From NCBI GenBank assembly GCA_024449915.1, contig JAMZAV010000152.1, positions 124,001-188,000 on the forward strand: a stretch of DNA of 64,000 nucleotides, in the 5' to 3' direction. Positions 52,701 through 60,300 of the stretch are shown one piece after another. The translations under genes were made by a program, and so were the position numbers. Each line of letters starts with the position of its first letter. The stretch's first letter is position 1. The DNA is from Sweltsa coloradensis. Lineage: Eukaryota > Arthropoda > Insecta > Plecoptera > Chloroperlidae. The notes beneath the pieces were generated by a model. That model made no database searches. It was given only the letters and a program-made list of their open reading frames with translations, and had not been told where the DNA came from.

Positions 52701-55395
52701 GAATCGTGTTAACAGACAGACAAAAATACAGAAAAAAAAAAAAAAAAAAAAAAACATTCCGGATTTTTTTCTCCAGTGTAGTGAAATGGAATCTTCGCTT
52801 CGCTCGCTACGCTCATCCAAATAAACAATGTAAATCATTAACATTCCAGATTCAACTTGTCTTATGTCACATTCGCTGGTGAAACTCTATACAAAGCGTA
52901 TTTCCAAAGTATTTGTTAGTTGGATGAGCGTAGCGAGCGTAGCGAGCGAAGCGAAGATTCCATTTCACTACACTGGAGAAAAAAATCCGGAATGTTTTTT
53001 TTTTTCCTTTCTTTCTTTTTTTTGGTATTTTTGTGTGTCTGTTAACACGATTCCGGCTAAACAGATACTCCGATTGCGATGAAATTTTATGGAGGCCTTC
53101 GAAATCTCTGAACTTGGAACTGCCACGTTTTTGAGCTTAATCGGGAAATTTTTTCACGTAAAAAACGCAATTTTACGATTTTTTTCGATTTTTAAAAAAA
53201 TTCTTCGACTTATAACACCTACATACTTTATCCGATTGTAATGATTTTTTCACAGAACCTTAATTTTATGTGAAATTTGAGCGTAATCGAAAAATTATTT
53301 CTCATGAAAATCGAAATTTTACGGGTTTTTTCTTTTTTAAAACAATTCTTTGACTTATAACACCTACATGCTTTATCCTATTAAAATTATTTTTTCACAG
53401 AACCTAAGTTTCATGAATTAATATATTCGTGTAAAATTTGAGCGCAATCGAATAATTATTTCTTATGAAAATTGCAATTTTACGATTTTTTTCTTTTTAA
53501 AAAATTACGATTATTTAAAAAAATTAAGTTAATTATTTATTTAATTTTATTTAATTAAAAAAAAAATCTTCGGCTAAGTAATGATTTTTTCACAGAACAC
53601 CAGAAAATCCGCGTAACACATGGCAGCTCAATGCACCAATTACGCTCATCCAACAACGCGGCGGGACTTAAGCGTTTTCCTAGTTTGTAGAAATGAATAC
53701 ATGTATACGTGTGCATACGTGTGCTAAAATATGTATCTTACACTCGCGCGTTGATGATATCGTGATGTCGTTTCTACTAACGGCTTTTAAAAAAAACGTT
53801 GTTTTAATTTGTATTATCTGTGTCCTCACAAACATAATAAAAAAGCAATCTTCACTTTTAATGAAACAGAAAAGTTTTAAATTTTGTAATTAAAATGCAG
53901 ATCTCCCATAAAATGTTTAATTACTTCTTTGTGTTTTATCCTTACAAAAAATATTAATATTTCTCAATTCTTCGTCCAAAAAATATCAACTGAACGCGCT
54001 TATTTTTGCACAGGGGCTATAAACTAAGATTTTGTAAAACAACGAGCTATCAACTGAAACTAAAATACCGTACCCACTTCTGATATTGAGATTATTTACA
54101 ATATTTTCATCATAATTAAAACGTTATAATCACTAATTATTAACTTACGCATTGCCTCCAAATAATTGTTTTCCATCATTTGACCACCCCTCACCAACTC
54201 TCTTTATACTAATTTTGTATTTGTATGTAGTTTTACGAGGTATAACTCAGGCATAGTAAGTTAGACACATTGTAACTGATGCCTCATGGGCCTTTTTAAA
54301 CTTTCTATGGAGTTGTAAATATTAATTTTGTCGTGTTACCCTATGTACAAATTAAAAAATAAATAACAAAACATAATTGTATTCTTACATTGATTCCAAA
54401 GACTCTACCAGCTTTGTTTCAGATGTCCAGAAAACAAAGATATTAGATTTCGTTAAGAATCGCTACTTGAGAATGAAGATGGAAATGACAAAATGGCAAT
54501 ATAATAAAAATGAACGTCAAGACGATAGAGATTTAAAATAAATATACTTTTACAAAGAAAACACTTTTACCATGCAAATCATTTTACAATTGGTTCTTCA
54601 TTATGATAATGGTGATTAAGAAATTATTGTATGTTTGGCCGTTCCCCTGTTTGGGCTGGAAATTACATTGTTAATAATATTTAATTAGTTCAATGAAGCT
54701 AAATAATAATCAAGACTAGGGGCCAATAAAATAAGCATTGATTTTATGTTCTGTATTTATCTCCACCAAAATATGCATTTACTCGCCATGGTCACCCACG
54801 TAATTTTTTAAGATTTGCTACAATAAACACCTCGTAAGACTCCCAAAATAGTTGCCAAACTATCTCAAATTGATGGAAAAAGACCAAATTTGGGTACCTT
54901 TTAGTAAGAAATTAGCCAAAATACCACATTTTAGGTGCAAATGAGCAAAAATGATGTACCAAAAATAATCAATACCATACAAAAGATATCAAAAGTTTCA
55001 CAAACAATCACTCAACCCAGTTTAGGCATATTAAGCATTACACGAGGCTCTGACTATGGCTACAGGGAGTTAAAGGATTCACCCAAATAATCCAAGGTCA
55101 AATAATCACCTCTTTCAAGGTCATGTCCTCGAGCCTTCCATCGGACTGGAGAGCCGTTACAGGTGGCGTCCCCTGATTGGGCGATACGGTAGTCGACTCC
55201 AGCCTCTTCGCCGATCTCGTCATCGAGCGTCGCGTACTCCTGTTGCACCTTGGGTCCGTCGTTGTTCAAGGTCACCTTCTCGTAGACGAAGCAGCGATAC
55301 CGGTCCTCGTTGGAGGTGGCGTGATTGTGGTGGACTTTGCCGACCAGGTAGCGAGACGAGCCCTCCTTCCAGGTGGCAGCACTGTAGCTCCTCCA
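30511..55395 (-). CDS. Uncharacterised DUF7042/DUF7043-type cysteine-rich surface protein, seven 3' exons
   Basis: Gene-order exons: 55395-55110, 51249-50958, 40926-40862, 35046-34966, 34296-33727, 32269-32060 and 30638-30511 (TGA). All have GT..AG sites and matching phases (mostly phase 1), giving 544 codons. Distinctive segments are TWKEGSSRYLVGKVHHNH and QSGDATCNG (exon 1), CVFPFWLTSSSHWHTLNY (2), QSGFVCMVFYRRDGHVIE (3), EDACNPAYF (4), QCPYLGKFSVTG plus a long polar insert (5), and CHGRWEDNGTHYLITTPLSR and GARRYCFMYREVEGV (6). From memory this matches a conserved arthropod family carrying DUF7042-7045 domains, function unknown. The last exon has a hydrophobic stretch (DFLLLLTSLVVVAST) followed by a short basic tail, fitting a C-terminal membrane or GPI anchor. 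The signal-peptide and first-domain exons were not found and may lie beyond the window. Introns total about 23 kb and are full of repeats. Confidence 0.8.
31691..32036. mobile_element. hAT-type MITE next to exon 6 of the minus-strand gene
   Basis: Ends CTGTGGCGTATCCA and TGGATATGCCACTG are near-perfect inverted repeats. Flanks GGGAGCTT and GAGAGCTT form an 8-bp target duplication with one mismatch. It contains a direct repeat of about 75 bp with a 96-bp period (31806 and 31902, 'TTCAAGGTCATTTTGGTGAA'). Its end lies 24 bp from the exon 32060-32269 boundary. Confidence 0.8.
32290..32640. mobile_element. Element with inverted ends carrying a tRNA-like segment
   Basis: GCAAAATGCAATATGTCCA at the left pairs with TGGACATATAGCGTTTTGC at the right. 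Inside, on the reverse strand (about 32460-32540), is a tRNA-like stretch: an A box near GGGTAATTGGTTAAGACG, an anticodon arm CCTGTCTGGAATGCGGG and a B box CATGGTTCGATTCCCGG. The acceptor stem does not close convincingly, so a mobile element with a tRNA-like core is favoured over a real tRNA. Confidence 0.6.
33288..33609. mobile_element. Possible hAT-like element (AGGGCTGG ... GCCCTA)
   Basis: Begins AATAGGGCTGG and ends CCCGCCCTAA, with several 'ATATCGAT' motifs in both orientations. The target duplication is not clear. Confidence 0.4.
33639..33706 (+). repeat. Repeat 3' end shared with 47305-47375
   Basis: The two copies share CACTTGTGGAGTATTTGTAC and CTCTGTTGTAATATGCATT followed by A-rich sequence, as at a LINE 3' end. 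This copy stops about 20 bp from exon 5 of the minus-strand gene. Confidence 0.6.
34425..34560 (+). repeat. Copy of the 41.9-kb repeat family
   Basis: Shares 'AATGTGGTGGGATCCTCC' and 'GTTGGAAATAG.GTTAGATATTGATTGAT' with 42040-42118. Contains a run of about 12 G. Confidence 0.65.
34793..34840 (+). repeat. AGGTCAT heptamer array (nuclear-receptor half-sites)
   Basis: AGGTCA occurs at 34793, 34807, 34814, 34821 and 34835, with variants in the remaining 7-bp slots. Two adjacent pairs have DR1 geometry (AGGTCA-N-AGGTCA). It lies in an intron of the minus-strand gene; this is probably a microsatellite with incidental binding-site form. Confidence 0.7.
35611..35697. repeat. Inverted repeat with short loop
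   Basis: GATTGTTACGTCGTGTCGAT and the following AGTG pair with CACTATCGACACGAC and TAACAATC around a loop of about 25 nt. Confidence 0.7.
36255..37345 (+). mobile_element. 3' end of a LINE (jockey/CR1-like) with SINE-like tail
   Basis: The frame to the TAA at 36537-36539 reads ...TLINSLEVPRLNSEAFRKSF, then MYRGVSYWNSISYDIR, the 'sF.yrG...WNsLP..iR' C-terminus of many non-LTR reverse transcriptases. A long AT-rich 3' UTR follows, ending GTAAATCAGTTTTTATAACT, then GAATAGGATAGACGTTAAAT and a TAAA-type tail. 5' truncated. Its tail resembles that of SINE family I. Confidence 0.75.
38592..39213. repeat. 622-bp near-perfect palindrome (foldback element)
   Basis: Arms of about 300 nt mirror each other from TTAAGGCTATTCCACGCG at the left to CGCGGTGGAATAGCTTAA at the right. 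The centre is near 38903, where TTTGGCGGTA and TACCGCCAAA flank a loop of about 15 nt. Mismatches are sparse. No coding frame. Antisense to an intron of the minus-strand gene. Confidence 0.9.
40090..40268 (+). mobile_element. SINE family II, forward copy
   Basis: Clear tRNA-like head (CAGTGTTGGCTCGACTCTG ... GGTCTCGGGTTCGAATCCCG) and body (CGGCAATCCTGACTGAAGG). The 3' part is shorter than in the 20.2-kb copy. Confidence 0.8.
40453..40722 (+). repeat. (AGT)n microsatellite, about 270 bp
   Basis: AGT triplets with a few interruptions; poly-Ser, poly-Val and poly-Leu frames are artefacts. It ends about 140 bp from exon 3 of the minus-strand gene. Confidence 0.95.
41880..42118 (+). repeat. Probable LINE 3' end (reference copy for 19.9 and 34.4 kb)
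   Basis: A frame reads IVWERVDQERWWEDRKIWQ, then QLVEVPEEEESEEDTEGG before a stop, like an acidic polyprotein tail. It is followed by 'CCAAAAATGTGGTGGGACCC' and 'GATATTGATTGATT' at the end. Confidence 0.6.
42201..42430. repeat. Interspersed repeat 'GGCTATTCGAG', copy 3
   Basis: Matches the other two copies through ACGTCGAGGAGAACGAAGCC, then breaks off after the CACTAGCTCGG position. Confidence 0.75.
43110..43330. repeat. Foldback element related to 48616-49028
   Basis: Inverted arms with TTTGGCATGTGACTGCATC against GATGCAGTCAGGGTGCAAA. It shares GCCAAGCTTTGCAAGGATG-, AGATCT- and TTTTGAGTGTGTGAGGTT-like motifs with the larger palindrome at 48.6 kb. Confidence 0.6.
43381..43764 (+). mobile_element. 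SINE family I, full-length copy
   Basis: The best-preserved head (GTGGTTAGCGTCTCTGCTTC, CAATGCAGAAGGTCCAGGG, TTCGATTCCCGC). Its tail CTGAAAATCAGTTATG is followed by GAGTGGGTATACC. The middle differs from the 59.6-kb copy (CAGCTTGATTGATCGATG), marking a second subfamily shared with 58435-58842. Confidence 0.9.
43766..44381 (+). mobile_element. Interspersed 600-bp element 'AGGAAAACGCTTAAGTCC', copy 1
   Basis: Starts AGGAAAACGCTTAAGTCCCG and ends CTTCGCTCGCTACGCTCATC. It contains 'GGTTTAGCCGGAATCGTGTT', a motif style common in insect retroelement 3' regions. 'TTGGATGAGCG' occurs inverted near both ends. Two more copies lie at 52.2-53.7 kb. Confidence 0.8.
44797..45421. mobile_element. MITE with about 50-bp inverted ends and 5-bp target duplication
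   Basis: Perfect 12-bp ends CTAAAGTCTATC and GATAGACTTTAG extend to about 50 bp with few mismatches (ACAAAGTGACCATCG shared). ATTGT is duplicated on both sides. The 625-bp interior is non-coding and AT-rich. Confidence 0.8.
45903..46030. repeat. Foldback with tRNA-like stem
   Basis: AAATCAATCCAGAAATTA pairs with TAATTTCTGGATTGATTT. Between them CATCTTAGCGGGGTAA pairs with TTACCCCGCCGAGATG around a GACCGGTTATTGGGAGACCGGT hairpin. A fragment of the adjacent sequence recurs at about 51390-51440. Confidence 0.65.
46066..46215 (-). mobile_element. SINE family I, head half
   Basis: Reverse copy of the head (GGCCTTCTGCATTGGAAGCA) and adjacent body (CAGAAATTAAAATTTTCTGCC); the tail half is absent. 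Confidence 0.7.
47000..47100 (-). mobile_element. SINE family I fragment
   Basis: Matches the body only (TTATGTGCCTCGTTATTAGG, ACGACTCCAAAAGTCACCG). Confidence 0.65.
47305..47375 (+). repeat. Repeat 3' end shared with 33639-33706
   Basis: Ends TTGTAATATGCATTTTAAT followed by an AATAAA/A-rich tail, as expected for a LINE or SINE terminus. Confidence 0.6.
48140..48330 (-). mobile_element. SINE family II body, head missing
   Basis: Matches 20176-20340 closely (TATGTTGCGGATAGGACAAT, GAAGGGATGTCCGAGGGCTG) and stops at AACTTCAGTCAGGAAC before the tRNA-like part. Confidence 0.75.
48616..49028. repeat. 413-bp foldback palindrome
   Basis: Arms of about 170 nt: CACAGATAACAAAAACTGTA at the left pairs with ACAAGTTTTTGTTATCTGTG at the right. 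Inner landmarks are AGCATCCTCGAAAAGCTTGG and its complement. The centre of about 65 nt also carries a small direct repeat of TTAATTTAAACGTAATA. Confidence 0.85.
50584..50930 (+). repeat. GACGACC repeat family copy, 24-30 bp from exon 2
   Basis: Landmarks: GTCTAGGCCCGGGGTAGAAT, AATTAGAGGTGAGCTCCGGC, a CCTCCTCGACGACGACC core, GACCGAGACGTGACAACC, CCCGTGGCTG and the CTAGAGTGGCGCATTATGAC end. It finishes just before the 3' edge of exon 50958-51249. Confidence 0.8.
52030..52115 (-). mobile_element. LINE 3' tail, reverse copy
   Basis: The reverse complement reads TTTGTAAATCAGTTTTTTAA, then CTAAATAGGATAGACGT and a TA-rich end, matching the terminus of the LINE at 36255-37345. Confidence 0.7.
52218..52820 (+). 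mobile_element. 600-bp element 'AGGAAAACGCTTAAGTCC', copy 2
   Basis: Collinear with 43766-44381, including GATTTCGAAGGCCTCCATAA, the GTTAACAGACAGACAAAAAT stretch and a long A run. Confidence 0.85.
52919..53684 (-). mobile_element. 600-bp element family, copy 3, inverted and longer
   Basis: Reverse-oriented relative of copy 2, separated from it by about 100 bp and ending CGGCGGGACTTAAGCGTTTT. It has an extra internal stretch in which the 'GTGAAAAAATCATTA..TCGG' and 'CACCTACATGCTTTATCC' motifs occur twice. Confidence 0.85.
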
Positions 55396-55470
55396 CTGTA
55401 AGAGAAGAGGGTTGTTAGAGTCAAGGTCATAAGGTTATAACGACATAAGGTCATAACGACAAGGTCAAGA

Positions 55471-55537
55471 GATTGTGGTGGACCTTGCTGATCAGGTAGC
55501 GTAAAGAGCATTCCTTCTACGTCGCCAGGCTCCTCCA
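55471..55537 (-). pseudogene. Degenerate tandem copy of part of exon 1 (DUF7042-type gene)
   Basis: In gene sense it starts after a TTACAG acceptor with TGGAGGAGC and ends AAGGTCCACCACAAT, mirroring the first 73 nt of exon 55395-55110. It reads WRSLAT, stop, KECSLRYLISKVHHN against WRSYSAATWKEGSSRYLVGK in the real exon. A 6-nt loss and a stop show it is not used in that frame. Flanking intron sequence (GTTGTTAGAG.CAAGGTCA) is duplicated too, so the unit is about 142-148 bp. A weaker third remnant is at about 55650-55685. Confidence 0.75.
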
Positions 55538-56423
55538 CTGTAAGAAACGACTGTTGTTAGAGCCAAGGTCACAATATCAAAGTGACAAGGTCAAATTCAT
55601 AAAGTCAAGATCATAATTAAAGGTGATTGTCTTGAGTCAAAGGTCACAGGGTTGTGGAGGAAAATTGCAGATCAGATAGTGGTATATTACTTTTTATCTA
55701 AGTAGGCGACACAGTCATTGCGTCCCATTTTATTTCATAATTTTTTAAACAAAGAATATACACGTATTAAGGTTATGTGGTTTAGTGTGTTGAGAAGGCA
55801 CTATGATTGTATGTTATGACGTCCGCCATAATATTTCTGCCAGCAATTAAAAAAAAAAGATTAAGGTGGCATATAAAATTAATAAATAAATAAATTAAAC
55901 CAACAGTAATGTAAGACGCGTGCCATCACTGCCCAGAGATCGATATTTTTTCCCCCGGTAGTACACCCCCTTATTCAACCCACATAGCTATTAAGTTCCG
56001 CTACTCATTGCTACATTCATGCATATATTCAGTGGTGTGTCCCTCAATTGGGTGTTAATATTCCTCGGACCTCGATGACGTGGACATCACCACTTAGTGT
56101 GGCGATCTGCGTCATCGGGTGGGAGTACTAGTGATGAGCGAACGTTGACCGGGTCAGGGGTGAGAGATGGTGATGGATAGGGGAGGGTGTAATCAATTCT
56201 GTTGGAGGGGGAGTCAGGGGTGGGGGATATTAACATGTCGTTTGTTGGGATTATCTTACAATGTAACTGATTTGCAGAGTAGAGATCTGAGCTGTACAAT
56301 CGTCGACAGGCCATAATCAAGAGTCGAGAGTTTTGAAATTTTTAGTAGCGACGTTACCATCGAGTCTTCGTTTTTTTATGAGTTTATTAACAAACCTCTA
56401 GGGTTTATCACCGCCCCCCCCCC

Positions 56424-57164
56424 CATCTTGACCGGTGTAAAATTTGGTCCAGAATATTCCTCTGCCGATCGTACAAGGCAAGAATAGAGGCAAAGTCCAT
56501 CTCGCAAACATCTGCTAGCAAGTAGGGAAGTAAATTACCTAAAATAGAAGCGAGTTCTGCCGATCGTTATCGGGGAACCTTCCCCCCTCTCTGGACGACC
56601 TTCCCTATGACGACTACGACTACGACGATACGAACGATGACAAAGACGACCGTGAAGTGAGAACCCCCCACCATTGCATTCATTGCCCTTGTCATTGGGA
56701 GAGATCTGTCCCCACTAGATTGGCGCATAATGAACTAACGGTTGGCGCGCCCTCAAACCAAATAAACAAAACAAAACTTGTAACCTTCATTCACACTCAT
56801 CCCCCGTCTTGGCCCTGGGAGAATTTGACCCAAGGCATGGCTCTGCTAATCGTAAAAGTCGATTCAAGAGAAAAAGTCCATCTCGCAAACATCAGTTAGT
56901 GTGTAGGGATGTATTTAACTCTTCGAAACCAGAGGAGAGCTCTGGCCATCGTCGTCGTGGACCTTGCCCTCTTACTTTGACGACCTCCCCGACGACGATG
57001 ACGAAAATGACACCACGAACGATGACAAAGTAAATGACCGCGACGTGAGAACCTCCCTTTTCTTTCCCTTACCCGTGGCTGGTTCTGACTAGCATGGGAC
57101 CCTCCTCCCCATATCCCCTAGGCTAGAGTGGCGCAATATGATCTAACGGTTGACGCGCCCTTAC
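56424..57164 (+). repeat. Two adjacent GACGACC repeat family copies
   Basis: Copies at 56424-56757 and 56803-57164 follow each other head to tail. Each runs from a CATCTTGACCGGTGT- or CGTCTTGGCCCTGGGA-like start to a GGCGCA.AATGA.CTAACGGTTG end. Between landmarks is a run of GACGA/GACAC codon-like units without a conserved frame. Confidence 0.8.
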
Positions 57165-57366
57165 TTAATGAATCCCCCAAAAATTAAGGTATCTGCGGTA
57201 GAGCTTTGAAATAATTCTATCTTTCTTTATGAAAAGCTTTGCACTTGCTTCAAGGTAAAGAAAGCTGTGAGCATAGATACTAGTATAAATAATTCTTTCA
57301 TTTGTTTGTTTACAACCTTTTAGAAATTACTCATTTGACTTCATAAAACACAAATTCGTCAAAATT

Positions 57367-60300
57367 ATGTCAAGGTTCTTTAAACCCACAACCAGTTGGT
57401 TCGGCAACTGGGAGGACGTTTACTACTGGTTTATCTTGTACAGCTACGCCATCCTGGGCCTAGGTCTCCTCGCGTACTCATATGACATGTAAGTATATCA
57501 TCTAAGTTTTACTTCACGTCTTGGCCCGGGGTATTGATTGGATATTGCTAAACGTCTCATATTTTTGCAACTTGGCTAATCGAGACGAAGGGAGGGACGT
57601 AAGGGATGACGCGGGGGAACAAGGGGTGGACAGGCCTGTGCTGGTCAGAACCAGCCACAAGCGTATGGGGGAGGGCAGGGGTTCCCCCACGTCGTGGTGG
57701 TCTCCGTCTGTGTCATCATCCGTCCGTGTTGTCTTTGTCGTCGCCGTCGGGGAGGTAGTCAAAGGGAAGGGGAAAGTTCCCCGACGACGACCCAGAGCTC
57801 GTTATTAGTTTCAGGGAGAAAAACTTCCCTAATCACGGGCCAAACCACGAGAAGGTTGCGAGTTGGAATTTGATGGCCCTTGGCCCGGGGTAGATTTGGC
57901 CCAGAGTATGGCTCTGCTTATCGTAAAAGGCGAGGAAAGAGATAAAGTCCATCTCGCGAAACATATCTTCAGTCGCCGTCGGGGACCTCTCCCTCTCCCC
58001 TTTATGACCGACCCGACGACGACGACAATGACATTACAAACGAGAACAAAGACGCCGACGACCACTACGTAAGAACCTCCCCTATCCTCCCCCTTCCCGT
58101 GGATGGTTCTGACCTGAATGAGTTTCCCCCCAGATCCTCTAGGCTAGAACGCATTATGACCTAACGGTTGACGCGCCCTTAAACCAAGTAACGAAATCCA
58201 ACCCAACCAATCATCAAACTGTAGCCTACATAAGCCGATTGTATGGTTGCCTATTGTCTTTTTTGTCAATTCTTCTAAACGCCAATCATTTCTAAATCTT
58301 CGTGTACCAGTAGATTGGGTACATGGGTCAGAGTTACAAAAAGGGGTCCTCTCAAATTTTACACCACATTTTCCCGCATGCTGAAAGTCCATCTCCATGG
58401 AGTTTGGGAATGACAGGTGATGGTAACTATTTAAAAATAAATAAAATTAAATAAATTCGTGTAGGCCTACCCAATCTGTCACATAACTAATTTTCAGTGG
58501 GGGACAGTAATTTAAAGCCGACTTACTACCCTCTAGGTGCCGAAGAGTGAACAATGACCAACTAGAGACCGACATATTCAAGTAGGAAACACTAATCAAT
58601 CAAGCTGGATACGAATCCACCCGCAGACAGTGCCAGAATCAACAAGGCTAATTAGGAACAACCTTAGAATTCAGTATGTGCCTCGTTGCTAGGACGGCTC
58701 CAAAGTCACCGATTACATATTCCTAAGCCATGAACTCATGGACTTAAGTTCAAATCAGAAGTTAAAAAACTTCTGTCTATAGCGGGAATCAAACACTGGA
58801 CCTTCTGTATTGGAAGCAGAGTAACCACAAGACCAACGAGCGAATTAGGCTTATCATAACTGTAAAAGGCAACACTGGCTTGGTAATTGCTTCTCTTTAT
58901 TGAGAATAGCAATAGTTGCACTAATACGTCACCCCCCCCCCTCCACCCCCCACCCATTTCAATTAAAATGTATTGCTTAACCGGAATTGATTTCACAAAT
59001 AGACTAGGTTTAGTTTTTTTATTAAATATATTCACCAAGGCCTACCTCTGAAATTAATTTGCTAAATTGAAATAGAATAACTAAACCTAGGCCTACATTT
59101 TATAGGCCTAAACAAATTAATTGAAATGTTTAATTAATTATTAGATACCAAGCTAGTAAATGATTCAATGGATACTGGCCAATAAATATACATCCAAATG
59201 TTCATGCAGAAATATAGCAATCGAACGAAAGAAACAATGATAAACAATGCGTTTGGCCTAAATTCATTTGCCTTAAATTCGCGTCATCCATTTTGTCATT
59301 TTGCACCCCTCAAATCAACAAGGGATGGGAAGGAGGGCGGGTTGCTACGTTGTCATCGAGGTGGACATCTAGGGGTAGGGAAAAGTTCCCCGACAACGAC
59401 TGCCAGAGCTCGCTTCTAGTTTCGGGTAGTAATGTGCATGTGTTTCCCTACACTTAACTATAGCTGATGTTAACGAGACAGACGGTTAAATAACCATAGG
59501 AATATAAATACATAAGTTTTTCGACAATGTATCCAACTACCCTAGACCCAACTTAACCCTGCCAACCATAAAACTGAAAAGAAACCAGCTGTGTGTGGCT
59601 ATTGTGGCTCGTTGGTCTTGTGGTTAGCGTATCTGCTCCCAATGCAGAAGGTCCAGGGTTCTATTCCCGCTTAGGAAGAAGTTATTTAACTTCTGATTTG
59701 GACTCAATTCCATCAGTTCATGGCTTAGGAATATGTAAACGGTGACTTTGGAGCCGTCCTAGCAACGAAGCACATAACAGATTCAAAGTTGTTCTGAATC
59801 GGCCTTATTGATTCTGGCGATGATCCGCGGGTGTTCGCACTGTCCATACCACTGATTGCTATACTTCCTATTAGAAATATCGATCTTAGGTTGGTTATCG
59901 CTCACTCGTCGATTGCGTCGAGGCCTACAGGGTTGGCTTGGTCGCTTTGGTTTAATGTCCCCCACTGAAAATCAGTTATATAACTGAGTGGGTAGACTCT
60001 AAATACGAATTTATTTATTTAATATCTAATTAAGTAAAGGTACGAAAAAAAGCTCACATAATTTTTCGTGTTGATGTTTTTTTAAACTTAAAATCAGTTA
60101 TAGCCTACATGTTATCTTTCCATTCTATTGTAAACAAATGCTTATAAATCTGGAGGTGACAGAGGTGTAACGGTTGCAAGCTGTATCGCATGAAACGAAA
60201 TTCAGAGCTACTCTGGTTGAGTAAAGGCCTATTCAGTTTCTAACCTAAACATGGAAATTAACACAATGAGATGTCAATCGTATTGGTTATCAAGCTTTAC

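Noticed and set aside
55272..55538. Minus-strand frame MEEPGDVEGMLF... spanning the exon and its degenerate copy
   Set aside because: It runs through intron sequence and reads the real exon out of frame.
56820..57033. Asp/Thr-rich open frames within the GACGACC repeats
   Set aside because: The frame differs between copies and is broken in most; the pattern follows the repeated GACGA unit, not a protein.
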